Shown: positions 20,998-31,834 of the stretch, in pieces
Position numbering within the stretch: the stretch's first letter is position 1
Layout: each line of letters begins with the position of its first letter
Source of the DNA: Pigoraptor vietnamica
Lineage: Eukaryota; Opisthokonta; Filasterea
Reading direction: 5' to 3'
Assembly (NCBI GenBank): GCA_943704525.1
Contig: CALSCQ010002000.1
Location: 10,001 to 41,834 of the forward strand
Length of the DNA: 31,834 nucleotides
The notes under the pieces: generated by a model
What the model saw: only the letters and a program-made list of their open reading frames with translations
Told to the model about the DNA's origin: nothing
Database searches by the model: none
Program-made: the position numbers and the translations under genes

Positions 20998-23900
20998 TTA
21001 CGAGGCAGACGGCAGCCGCCACACTTTCACAGTCCGGTCGCTGTAAAAAGAAAAAAAGAAAAAAAGAGTCAGCGAAACGGCGCCTCTGAAGAGAAATCGC
21101 ACACACTGCAGACACCCACGCGGATGCGCTGTAGACGAGTCCGCCGCCGATGGCCAGTCCGTTAATGCCTTGTTGGTGCGCCGATACCTGCCGATTGCGG
21201 CATGCGTACAATAAGCGAAGACAGGTCACTCTTGCGGAAACAGAATATATAACGGGCATCACATTCTCCACCAAGCCACCGATTAACGCTGCCTTTAAAT
21301 GAAACATCATTAATATCGACACACAATTGCTGCATGCAGACAACGCACCTCCGCCGTCACCGCGCATGTCTCTGGATCCCACAGCTTGATCATGCCGTCG
21401 CGGCCACTGCTCAACAGCTGCCCCGTGCCGGGCACCGCCTCAAGCGAAGTCACCCAGTCGTTGTGCGCCGCGTTCACGGCCACCTCCGGCGCCCAATCCC
21501 CCCCTGCCGACCACCGCTTGATGCTGGTTTATGACGGACACGTGAGCAGTCAGTAAAGAACTGGACGAAAGTGGACGGGGACAAACGGACATTGCGAGTA
21601 TCCGAGACAGACACGCACCTGTGGTCCCGCGATCCGCTGAAGAGCCACCGCCCGCACATGGCCAGCGCTTGCACGCCGTCGTAGTGGGGCGGGTGCAGCG
21701 ACTGCCGCATCTCAAAGGCGCTGAGGTCGAAAATGCGGATCGAGTGGTCACGGGACCCCGTGATGAGCACCTGGCCCTTTCCGGGGGGCGGCACGTCGGC
21801 GAGAGCGAGCGCAAACACGGTCGCCTTGTGGCCTCCGAGCGACTTGGACGGCTGAAACGAGCGCAGGTCGAACGTGCGCACCCATTTGTCCGCCGCGCAG
21901 AACAGGCGGTTGTTCGCGGCGTCCACGCGCAGGGCGTGCACCGTGTCCGGCAGCGAGAGTGTCTTGACACACTGGTAGCTGGCCATGTCCCACACCTTGA
22001 CGCAGTTCTGGGACGCCGCAAAGAGGAGAGAGTCGGTGACGGCGAGCGCGATCACGTGGTACGGGTGGCCGCCGAGCGTTCGGAGCTCGATGCCAGCGCG
22101 CACGTCCCAGACTTTGACAGTGCCATCTGTGAAGCGGAAAAAACGGGCGGAGACATTAGCCACGAAAATCAAACACTTTCAAAAGTTGGCCCAACAAGTA
22201 AACAGCGTGACACGAGAATCCGTCACCCGCCCAACAGCCATCCAACGTGCGTGACTCACCCTGAGAGGCGCTGTAGACAATCGAGTCGCGCGCGGCCACA
22301 GCGAGAACCGACCCCGTGTGTCCGATCATCGTGTGCGTGCACGCAATGCCTCGCTCGTCCGACTTTGCCGACTGTACAACCTGCGGCTTCACCGGCGGAG
22401 CGCTCGCGCCGCCATTCGGGAGCGCCGACGTGGAGGAGACTGTTCCCGTAGCGGCGAGACGCGAGAAGACGTCGCTCTTCGCTGCGGCGCCCGTCGCAGC
22501 CTGCGCGTCCAGCATGCCCTGCAGCTGGAGTGACCCGGACTGCAGCGCCGCCGTGCCAGCACTCGCCGCCGCAGCTGCCGTCACGCTTGACGTTGACTGA
22601 GTGGTCGTTGCACGCCGCATCGCCGACGTTGCATTTCCTGTCGACGATCCCGAGGCAAGGGGGGACGGTGCAGGCGGACCGGGCATGGGATATGCTTGGT
22701 CAAGGCTGCGCGCGCGCTCGCGTCGCTCAAACACCGCGTCCGACAAGAACTGCGCCGAGTATGGGGACACGAGACCTCCAGTCTGTGTCGGGGCGCCGGC
22801 GGACGGCTGGCTACCGCTAGCACTCACAGTCGCGCCGTCCGTCGGCGTCAAAGAGACATCGATAACAACGCCGTCTTCGTCCATCATCAACTGGCCACCA
22901 CGTTCCGTCCCAAACGGATCGGGCGTCGAGACACTGTCCGCGCCGTTCGGGCCTCCCGTCGCTGGCGACTCCCACGCCGGCCGCGGCACGAGCGATCGCC
23001 GCGTGCTGCGCCTCCTCTGCTTCTTGCCGTTGTCGGGGTTGTCGAGCAGCGCACTCGCAGCGCGCTCGTCTGCCGCGCCCATGAGGACGGCGAGTGACGT
23101 CTCCGTCTGCTTGAGGCGCCACTCGAGCTCACGCACGCGCGTGGTCCTCACTCGGTGCGCCGTTTCCATCTCGACGATAATCGCAAAGAGGTGCTCGAGA
23201 AGATGCCTTGCCTCCGCCACAGAGCACGACCGCACGAGCGACGTGGCGCCCCCTGGCAGTGTCTCGTCCGACGCCGCCTCCGCCTGTACAATGTCCCTTT
23301 GGAGGTCCTCGATCGTCTCGTTGACATACTCGATCTCAGCCTCAAGGTCGTCCACGTCTTCGCGCAGCTCGGTGATGCGCTCCCCACCCGCCGCCCCCGC
23401 CAGTGCGGCAGACGAGCCGTCCTCACCAACGCTCTCCCTTCGGACCGCCGCGCTCTCCGCCTCCCGCACCCTCGCAAGAATCGACTCATGTTCGCGCGCG
23501 AGCGTTTCGCGCGTCTTGAGCAGCTTGTCCATCTGCAATTGCAGCTCCTTTCGGAGGGCCGCGCGCGCGAGCTCCGCCTCAAGCAACGCCTTCTTCCTCC
23601 TCAGAGACAGCGACGACAACTGCGCCTGACGACGCTGCGCAAGGGGTGAGGAGGCCTTCTCCTGCTGCCCTTGCAGTTGGCTCTGCCCCGCGGACGATGA
23701 CCCGGCCACGGAGACGCGCCGTCGGGGTTCGGGGGACGCGGCGGCCTTGGTCGCCTGTTGGAGAGCACTCAACGCCGACGGTTGGATGGCCGGCAGTGGC
23801 GCGGTTGGCGGCTTCACATCGGCATCCCCCCGCGCGCCAGACTCGCTTTCGCTGCCCGCAGCGGCGTTTACTAGGCCTTCGCCGTCCGAGTCGCGCTGCT

Positions 23901-26900
23901 TGGCCAACGGGTGCGTGTCGCCAGACACCGTGTGCACACGCGTGCGCCGGAATTGGCGCGGCGACGGGGGTGCCTGCGTCGGCATGGGAGCCGCGAGCAA
24001 GGGAGGGCCGCCCGGCTGTTGTTGCTGCGGAGGTGCGGGCTCCTGTAACTGCACGGGTCTTCCCATCGGCGGCGGTTGGGATCCTCTCCGCCTCAGCTGC
24101 GGGGCATTCTGTTCGCGCACCTTTCGCTGCGCGGCGGCCACCTCTTCCAATCGGCGACGGAGCATCGCCTCCTGCTTTGCGCGCTCGGCCTCGAGTGTCT
24201 TGATGCGGCTGGCGTAACGCCGCGACTCCTTCTGCAGCTGCTTGATTTCCCGCGTGCGTTCGCTCGTTTCGCCCTTGAGACGCCGGCTTTCCTCGCGCAT
24301 GCGCTGCACAAGTGCGACCTGCGCGACAGCGATTGCGAACGAGGCGCATAAGCCAACCGCATCAAATTCGACCCAACCACACTCTGACGAAGTCGCACAC
24401 TCAGGCAGTTTAAGAGAAAGAAAAAAACAAATTGTCAACATAACACTGCCACACAAGGCATACACACCTTCTGCTTCTTCATCTCCGCGACCTCCCGGCG
24501 GAGGTCGGCAATCGTGCGCTCGCTTGCCGCTTTCAGCCGCAGCACGCGCGCGTGTTCCTTCGCGCGCTTCTGTAGCGCCGACAACTGCTCCGTGAGCGCG
24601 GCGAGCTTGCGTGCATAGTCCTCCTGCTTCCTAAGACGGTCCGTGGGCGCGGCTGCAGCGCTGGGCGTGCGTGGCGCGGACGAGGGCTCTACACGCATGG
24701 AAACAACGGGGAAAAACAAGGAAATGAATGAGAAGTTAAGCACACGGCACACGCACATCATGCCGTCAATTCAAAACGCATCACATCCGCCGAACACCCA
24801 CGCGCGACATCGTCTTCGGGCTTGAGAGCCGAGTCCCGCTCGGCCTCCGTCACCCGAATGGTCTCGCGCAGTTCGTCGATGCGCCTCTCGTACTCGCGTC
24901 GCATGTCTTCCATGCGCGCGCGGCTCATTTCCAGCTGCCTGACCAGTTCCTCCTTCTGCAAAATTTCGTCCGACAAATTCGCAATATCCGCGGACAGGCC
25001 CCCATCGTCGGCCAACAGTTCGTCGTCCGTGGACGAGTATACAAGATCTTCCGCGCTCAGCGTCAGCAGCGCGTTCGCAAGCACGTCCAATGCGCCTGCG
25101 GTCGCTGCGGGGGCCGGCGACGCCTTCACGGTGATGTCGGGAACGCGTGCGGCTGTGCCATTCGTCGAAGATATTCCAACCGAGTCGTCGGTGGCAGCCC
25201 TCACTGCCTGAGAGGCCACAGAGCCCGAGCGGGTCGTACGTTGACGGGAAAGACCTTCCCCTTCGGATACGGCAGCCGTTTCCTCGCTCGCCGAGGACCG
25301 TCCCACGACGGAAGAGACACGAGGGCGAGGCGCGTCGTCTGCAGCCGTGCTTGCGCGCACATGCTTCTTCTTTGTCTTCGGTGACGCCGCCTGCTCCCCG
25401 CCACTCCCCGAAGCGCGCCCATCGTCTTGCGACACGCTCGCCTTGCGCGCGACGGTCAACTTCGCCGGTGCGCTGTCTGCCGCGGCGAGGTCTCGCACGC
25501 GAGCCGCCGCCTTGCGATACGCCGCGCGCAGTGAGCGGTTAAACTTCTCCTCGTGGCGTATTTCGGCATGTTCTTCGGCAATGAGCAGCCGTATGCGAAC
25601 GTGCACAGGCTGTGGAGAAAAAATTCGAAGGTTTGAACGCAATTGTACCAGAAAGCCTCCAGCTACAAATGCCGCATAAACAGACACGCATGCGGGTTGG
25701 AGCGACAAGACAATTCGCAGTATTCAAAAATCAATCTCCAATTACCCGCCGATGGCACAGCCCACCTTCTCTGATGGAATGCGCTCCACTTCGGGCTTGG
25801 TTTGCACTGGCACAGCCGCCTGCGAGGGGGGTGCCCCCTTCGGCACCGACGACTGACGCGCCGTCGACGACTTTCCTTTCGACATGGCCTGGGGTGGCGC
25901 TGGTTGCACAACACTCACGGGCGTGGTCGGTGTCGACGCGGCCTGCGCGCTGTCCCGCCTCTTCTCAGTCGATCGGGGTGCCTTCGCCAGCGCCGCGCGA
26001 GCGACGGTGAGGTCGGCCTCAGTCTGCTCCAGCTTGGAAGCCAGCTCAGCCACAGTGCGGGCGAGGTCCGGCTTCGAAGTGCCGTCCGCGCCGCCAAGAG
26101 ACGAAACGACGGACCGTGCCGCGTCCCTCTCCGCAGTGGCGCGAGTCGCACGCTCGTCCGCCGCGGCGCGCTCGGCCTTCAGGTTGTCGCAGAGGCGCTT
26201 CAACCGATCGTTCTCGGCCTGGAGCATCTTGTTTTCCGTGACGAGGTCCGAGAGGCTCCCGTCGGAGCCCATAGATAGATCCGTAGCTACGTAATGGTGG
26301 CGTAAGACATTCGCCGCGATGACGGCATCGTCACACAAGACAATACATGCAACTATAACAACCCGCAGCACGAAAAAAAAATAGCAGCTTGCAGATTCAC
26401 AAAGATGGCTGTCACACTGACAGTTCCACTTTCATCCAACAATCGTAACGCAGGGGCGCCCATACCTTTGACGCCCGTCTTGACCTCAATGAGCTCGAGA
26501 CGCAGCTGCTGAATCTGCTTGCGCAACGCGGCTACTTCCATCGCGTGCGAATCCTGGTTCACGACCACGCGGTTCTTGATGTTGCGCGCTCGGTTGGCGT
26601 ACTTCAGTGTGTTCAGCGTTTCCATGAAGTCGCAGTCCGAGGGGCTTACGCACGCAACCATCAGAGTCTTACTGCGCGACGCGACGGAGACATCGCTAAG
26701 TAAGACTGCTAGCTCCAGACGTGTAATAGACATTCAAAATGTAACCGTGATGCATGGCATGTAGCAGGACCCGCCTGTTGCCGCCGAGAGAGTCTTGGAG
26801 GAGGCGCGTCAGCTTCGAGTCGCGATATGGCACGTGACTGGCCTTCTTCGACACATCGCCCAGCGCGCTAATCACGTTGCCCAGCGCCAACTGCATTGCG

Positions 26901-26922
26901 TTGCGCACGTCAGCAGATCCGC

Positions 26923-27021
<99 letters not shown>

Positions 27022-29124
27022 TAGAGAGCGCAGACCCTACCATGCGCTCAATAGTTCAGTGCACGCATGCATGCGGACGCATAATCACGCACACACCCTA
27101 ATCAAAATATGACGTACCAGCCCAACATTGATCGAGATGCCCTCCTTCGCACGATCACCCACGGCGTTGGTGCGCTTCAACTACGTCGAGAGAAATATTT
27201 CGAATTCAGTGTCATGTGTGCACAGCCACGACTTCAACGCATTTCTACTCAGTTACACGCACGCCCACGAACCCAACCGCGAAACAAGCGCACAGATCCA
27301 ATGGAGCTGCATTTCGACGCAGAAAACACACCAGAAAACAGTGCCGCACCCCATTAGTCACGCAGACCCTCACCCTCTCAGAGCCCGCCAGGTCCACAAA
27401 GTGGAACTTGGCCATCAGATTTTCCCACTCGCCCTCGCCCGTGGCGCCTTCCGCAGCCGCAGCGCCATCGACGGGCCGCTTGATACGACGCTGGACAATG
27501 TGCACGGTGAATATGGCGTGGGATCGCGACGACACCGCGTTCATGCTCGTACTCGCCGTCGTTCGAGACAACGACCCCTGTTGAAGACATCTGTGCGGCG
27601 AAACTAGATTAAGAAGAAGCAGTACGCAAGCGCACAGAGCGCGTCGTAGTCCTTGAACCACAGGCGCGTAAATACTCGCGCATGTACAAAAGCGGCCCGC
27701 AAGTCCTGGGCACCACTCACTCGAGCATGGCGTCCATCGAATCGACTGTCTGCGCGGTGGATCCCACAAGTACAATGCCCTCGACGGGGTCTTCGCGGAT
27801 CGTTATTCCGCCACGCCCCTTGCCTACGGCCATGCCCAACAGTCAGTCGAGCCAACTCAACCAGAAGCAGACAAACAACGAGTCGTTCACGACACTCGCA
27901 CGATGCGCTCAGACTGAAACGCACCTTGCGACTGCGCTGACTTTGGCCTTCCGTCGGGGGCGGGTGTGGTGCCGGCGGGGGGAGCAAGGAGGTCGATAAT
28001 GTCCTCATTATACAGCTCGAGAAACGACACTGAGATGGTTATCTCGGGCGGCGCGTGACCCGCGTCACGTGCGCGCTCGCGCTCGCGGAAAATGTTCTCG
28101 AAAATGCGGCTCGCGGCGCGTGGAATAATGCCTATGAGGCACGTCACGCGAGTGGTTAAGCGAGGACTTGAGATAAAGCAATAGTGCGCTGACGGCAAGC
28201 GACAAGCATACGCAGACATGTTCAGCTCCCTGTGACAATTCATAAGCGCTCCAAATGACGATTCACGTTGGTGCGGCGTACCTTGCGCCTCGGGAGAGAT
28301 GCCGGCATCAAACCCCGTGCCCATGGTGTACGTCTTCCCGGAGCCGGTCTGCGGACAGCGCAGCACCGATTAAATTGCGACGAAGGAAGTATTGACAGAA
28401 AAATGGGGCTCGTTTCAAGTTAGTGTAAAGTAGGAGCACCACTTGCCTGCCCATAAGCAAGAATGGTCGCGTTGAAGCCCTCGAAACAGCTGCGAAACGT
28501 GCAAAAAGGAAAAACCAGCAGCAGAATATCATTATCAGGGCGAAAGAGAGCTTGCGCTGGTGCACCCGTCCCTCCCCCGCGTAAGTGCACACACACGACC
28601 GCGCGGCCGGCCACGACGCGCACCTATCGATGAGATGCGCCACGCAAGTGTCGAAGATTTCTTGCTGTCGACATTCCGTATCAAAGACAAAATCGTACGT
28701 GAACGAGCGATCTTTGCCGAGGACCACCTGCGCCACATGTGAACAGATCAGTACAATCACACGACGCCTCTGCTTTCTCGCACAGGGGAAAAGCATCAGC
28801 CTGCGCACCTGAGGTTCAGAGGGAATCCGAGTGACGCACTCGCGACACATCTCGAGGCGCTCTTTCGCGCTCTGTGGGCGCACCCTGAGAAAGACATGCA
28901 CGCACGTCAGAGGAAGAAACACAGACACCTTCGAACACACGCGAACGCCACTCACTTGTACCACCCTCACGCAAAGTGGAGTCAATGGACACACGTCTAT
29001 CATTCAAGCTGATCTCACGTGCCTCCTCTCACGCACACCCTCAAGACGCGCAGGTCCAACAGCAGTGCTAGACAAGCGCGCACAACTCAACCCACCTGAG
29101 GGCGACGCGTACGCTGGTCTCCAT
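20998..29124 (-). CDS. KIF21-like kinesin: N-terminal motor, coiled coils, C-terminal WD40
   Basis: Nineteen exons, all phases consistent, 1877 aa: 29124-29096, 28884-28809, 28727-28624, 28489-28447, 28348-28282, 28131-27925, 27823-27721, 27590-27374, 27180-27118, 26890-26775, 26671-26466, 26286-25766, 25609-24802, 24688-24468, 24318-22260, 22126-21619, 21523-21349, 21187-21120, 21040-20998. Motor: SVRVALRVRP start, P-loop AYGQTGSGKT (to T90), switch I NAVSSRSH, switch II DLAGSER (276-282) then [20 protein letters not shown], and [14 protein letters not shown] before the neck. These are kinesin-4 family signatures. Then long heptad-rich coiled coils (around 26220, 24900, 24200-24550, 23150-23580) split by Ala/Pro/Gln/Ser-rich linkers, and seven WD40 repeats (about 1585-1877, GHTGSVLAV to [13 protein letters not shown]). 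KIF21 proteins are plus-end motors that curb microtubule growth; KIF27/KIF7 lack the WD40 part. Introns after exons 4 and 10 are GC-AG. Start codon context GCCATGG is ideal. Confidence 0.93.
26926..27020. repeat. (GT)47 microsatellite in kinesin intron 9
   Basis: An uninterrupted 95-nt GT run on the plus strand, so (CA)n in the transcript. It lies in the intron between exons 9 and 10 (27117-26891), ending about 35 nt upstream of the acceptor where the pyrimidine tract and branch point are expected. Confidence 0.97.
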
Positions 29125-29829
29125 GGCTGCGCAGTGACGCCAAAGCGCCGCAACGCTGTCAAAAATTCAGCGCGGCTCACCCAACAGCCCCCGCCGCGAG
29201 GGACTTCCGTTCAGCGTCCCACAGGCGACCCCATTTCCACGCCAGGCGTGTGCGCCCTACACTCAAGGCGTGATGGGCAGTCAGCGCCCCGCACGCAGTA
29301 TTGAGTGTGGCACTGAAACCGACACACGGGGTCCGAAAACACATACATATACCGCGCACGCAACCCTTTTCGTAGATGAAAGACGCACACAATACGTCGA
29401 GTGGAGAATGCGCAAAGAGGTGGTCTTTCCATAAAATCCAAATCCACCTGCAGCGTTTTCCCCAGTCGGCGGGTCTCAGTAGTAGTAGTGTTTCAGAAAA
29501 CCGCCACAAAAAGTTGATTCAACTGTGCATTTTAATTTGAAATGTACATCTAAATCCCCCTAAAAGCGCCCGATATCTCAATCTAAGGTCGCGACAAAGT
29601 CCGCCCACAGCCACCGGCCAATCACAGCGACGGCCTAAGGTGTGCCGACCAATGGGAGCCGTGTGCAATTGCGGCCAGACACTGACTAAGCCCAGCCCTC
29701 GCCGCACGGCGCGCGCGCCGCCGCCGGCGGCAGCCGCCGCACTGGCCATTTTCTGAACTGGCCTTCTTGGATGCGTTCGTTGAGCGCATCACGGTGATAT
29801 ACACGCTTCAACAGCTCACTCTTTACTTC
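29125..29829. other. Kinesin upstream region
   Basis: 700 nt upstream of the kinesin start, with the paired CCAAT boxes and an AT-rich patch near 29510-29580. Short frames on both strands show no motif. A GC-only run of CCGCCGCCGGCGG type occurs at about 29710-29740. Confidence 0.5.
29618..29653 (+). promoter_or_regulatory. Two CCAAT boxes upstream of the kinesin gene
   Basis: CGGCCAATCACA (CCAAT at 29618) and CGACCAATGGGA (29649) lie 31 nt apart, about three helical turns, 490-530 nt upstream of the kinesin ATG. Both fit NF-Y flanks. Activity is inferred only from motif, pairing and position. Confidence 0.35.
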
Positions 29830-30290
29830 ACACTGAGGGAGATGGCCGAAGTGCGCGCCGAATCGGCGGGTTCGGCAGCAGTTCGACCCAAAACGACGAC
29901 TCCCTCGACGCCGGCACCGTACCAACCAGCGTGAGGACGATCGTTCCCGATGACTGCGTCCACACTGCCGTCGATCCGTAGAGAGCGACGTCCGCTCCCC
30001 CAACTTCTAGGGTGTTCGTGGACGTTGTCGGCGAAGTGGTGAGGCCCTTGATGGTTAGCGTCGTCCCCGCCGTGAGATCCGCCGCCGGTCGAATCGTGAA
30101 CGTCAGGCGGTTGATGAGCCGGCCGGGCGTGTTGCTGCTGTCGACCATGTCGAAGACCGCCAGTTGGTCCGGAGTCGCCGAGTTGAACGAGCCTGCGACC
30201 GTCTAGATCTGGCTGTTCTGCGTGTCAATCTGGACCGCAGGCGTAATGCCCGTCGCACTCGCCGTCGCCCGGTTCGTCAAATGACTGTGA
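29830..30290 (-). pseudogene. Fragment of a surface-protein-like beta repeat
   Basis: On the minus strand from about 30290 one frame reads LTNRATASATGITPAVQIDT, meets an in-frame TAG near 30205, then continues VAGSFNSATPDQLAVFDMVD, RLINRLTFTIRPAADLTAGT, LTIKGLTTSPTTSTNTLEVG and STAVWTQSSGTIVLTLVGTV. The Thr/Ser/Leu-rich alternation and the TLTIKGLT...WTQSSGTIVLTL pattern resemble tandem beta-sandwich repeats of large secreted or surface proteins in some algae and flagellates. Only one unit is present, without start, signal peptide or partner repeats. The stop and isolation suggest a dead fragment or one exon of a gene whose other exons I cannot find. Confidence 0.4.
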
Positions 30291-30682
30291 GACTCGGACT
30301 GGTGCCGGCATCCTGATGCTTGTGTGTCGCAGTCGGCTGGGCGCCGGTGTATGGATGTGTGTCAGTGCTGGCGTGTTGTCCGTGGGCTTGACTCTGATGT
30401 GCTAGGGTGGTTTGTGTGGGGGGCCAGCCGCCGGGCTGCCGCGGATGCACTAGCCGCTTGATTGAACTACCAGTCTAGTGGGGCCGTAGATTTCGGCTAG
30501 TTGCGGCAAGTTTTCTTAATACTGAGTTGGGGTAATGGACAACTAGTTAAAGACGACTTTGCTGCAACTAATGACTACTTGCTACCAAAAAGCCGCGCCG
30601 GTTTGACTGCGTCTATTGAAGAACATGGAAAAAATCTTCAAACCCAGCTGCTATATTGTCGAGGACGGCCGCAAGCGTCAAC
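30291..30682. other. Spacer between the repeat fragment and GlnRS stop
   Basis: 390 nt with no supported gene. GT-rich at 30310-30430, more AT-rich at 30500-30660. Contains the GlnRS 3' UTR on the minus strand. Confidence 0.5.
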
Positions 30683-31721
30683 TCACGCCTTGCCCGCATC
30701 CTCCTTGAGCTCGACGATTCGGTTAAACACAAGACGCCCACGCTTCTCGCTGTCCGGATCCACGGCAAAGAACCCGACGCGCTCAAACTGGAAACGATCC
30801 CCAACCTTGGCGCCGGCCACGGTGTCGTCAACGAGCGCGTCCGCCACAGTCACCATGGAGTTCTCATTGAGATCGGACAGCCAACCATTCGGCACCTGCC
30901 CGGACACATGGCCGATTAGTTTCGCGTAAAGAAAACTGAGGGGTCAGTTTGATAAAATTTATGTCTAACATTCACCGATCGTCTTAGAACACACACACAC
31001 ACACACACACCCACACGCCACACAGATATGTCTACGAAAAAGCATTGTCGCACAAAAAAAGGAGGGTACACAAAGCGTGCGCCTAATCCCCACCTGCTCC
31101 TTGTCCTCAGGATTCTTGTGGAGGAAGAGATTGTTGATGAGGCGCACGTCTGCCCGTGCCGCGCGATTCGCGGCCGAGGGTTCCGCAACCCAGTGCACAA
31201 ACGCCTTGGGCTTGTTGTCAGCGCCTAGAGGCGCGCTCGTCACCTCCAGCTCGGTCACGTGGCCGGCGGCGTCCTTCGTACACAACAGCAAGGTCTGAGC
31301 AACACCCAATCACGGCGCCCACAATTGGCTCAGTCCCACACAAACACTTTTGCCACAGTCAATCACTCCGCAACCCACCTTGCTGATCTTCTGCAGGGTG
31401 AGCACAAGGCCCGCGTGCTTGAGCCCGACGGGCTGGTTGGGCGCGAGGCGACGATATCCCTTCTCCGGCGTCTCCTTGAAATCCGACCTCTCGATGTAAA
31501 CGACGCGGCCAATCTTGATCGTGTGCGAGCCTTTCGAGTCATCGCCGGGAATGTTGGGCACCGTCACAGTCTCCGTCTTGCCCTCGGGGACGTTCGTAAT
31601 GACCACGCGGAGGGGCTCCAGGACAGCCATGGCGCGCGTCGCCGTCACGTTGAGCACGTCGCGCACGCACGATTCGAGCAGCGAAGGGTCTACGTTTACC
31701 TGCGCCATCGTCACGCCGATC
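30683..31721 (-). CDS. QARS: Glutaminyl-tRNA synthetase, C-terminal three exons (5' part outside window)
   Basis: Exons 31721-31379, 31294-31094, 30895-30683; 252 codons plus stop, with phase 2 entering and phase 0 between exons. Reads [133 protein letters not shown] and [10 protein letters not shown] at the stop. This follows the human enzyme's C-terminus block by block (SLLEACVRDVLN, IERTDFKE, KPKAFIHWVSQP, LKEDPGKV). It is the two-lobed anticodon-binding barrel that recognises the tRNA-Gln anticodon. The catalytic Rossmann domain (HIGH, KMSKS) lies beyond the right edge. Cytosolic, essential for translation. Confidence 0.95.
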
Positions 31722-31834
31722 CTGGGCGCAGATCGACGATCAATCTTACAAGCAGGAAACGTGTCGGGTCCATTGGACATCCATTCGCTAAGCGAGCCAA
31801 TGCCAAGCGCACATAGCACTGAGGCCCCCCCCCC
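31722..31834 (-). other. Part of a GlnRS intron, ending in a C10 run at the window edge
   Basis: Upstream of the acceptor (GCGCCCAG before 31721) the minus strand loses similarity to GlnRS, so this is intron. The last ten plus-strand bases are all C. Confidence 0.6.

Noticed and set aside
22601-23629. Plus-strand open frame of about 342 codons opposite the kinesin tail
   Set aside because: Antisense to kinesin exon 15, Ser/Ala/Arg-rich with no motif; a shadow frame.
30676-30686. Donor-like GTGAGT overlapping the GlnRS stop
   Set aside because: The predicted end KEDAGKA matches the known end of eukaryotic GlnRS (KEDPGKV), so the stop is real.
1-31834. CRISPR arrays, operons, IS elements, rRNA, intact LTR or LINE elements
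   Set aside because: No regular spaced repeats, ribosome-binding sites, terminal repeats with target duplications, reverse transcriptase or transposase motifs were found. The genes are spliced and eukaryotic.

Overview
This window is nuclear DNA of a GC-rich, intron-rich unicellular eukaryote. No lineage-diagnostic marker is present, so I do not name a taxon. The reasons: every large gene is broken by short spliceosomal introns (about 61 to 350 nt, mostly GT-AG with GTGAGT/GTGCGT/GTGGGT donors and CAG/TAG acceptors). The conserved proteins are eukaryotic: a KIF21-type kinesin, cytosolic-type GlnRS, DDX60-type helicase and mitochondrial PDH E1-alpha. Genes lie close together and intergenic spaces hold CA, CT and GT microsatellites. 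The standard genetic code fits throughout. I rebuilt exons by hand from splice signals, reading phase and conserved protein motifs; I had no transcript data.

Layout, left to right. 1-149 (-): 5' end of an unknown gene leaving the window. 380-9037 (-): one very large gene joining an asteroid/XPG-type PIN nuclease domain to a DDX60/Ski2-type RNA helicase (6 exons, about 2571 aa). 9038-10400: intergenic, relatively AT-rich, with several CCAAT boxes. 10597-11951 (+): unrecognised multi-exon gene. 12143-14775 (-): PDH E1-alpha (8 exons, 395 aa). 15897-17269 (+): unrecognised multi-pass membrane protein (3 exons, 304 aa). 17498-20462 (-): secreted M4 (thermolysin-type) metalloprotease with a C-terminal FN3-like domain (8 exons, one of only 14 nt). 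20998-29124 (-): KIF21-like kinesin with coiled coils and a seven-repeat WD40 tail (19 exons, 1877 aa). 29830-30290 (-): decayed fragment of a surface-protein-like repeat. 30683-31721 (-): the last three exons of glutaminyl-tRNA synthetase, whose 5' part lies beyond the right edge.

The genes do not form a pathway. They read as an ordinary chromosomal neighbourhood of housekeeping and cell-biology genes, mostly on the minus strand. The most interesting item is the PIN-helicase fusion, whose nuclease half keeps every acidic residue expected of an active FEN/XPG-type enzyme. Other notable items are three well-supported GC-AG introns, the 14-nt exon in the protease, a competing pair of in-frame 5' splice sites in the unknown plus-strand gene, and a (GT)47 tract inside a kinesin intron.
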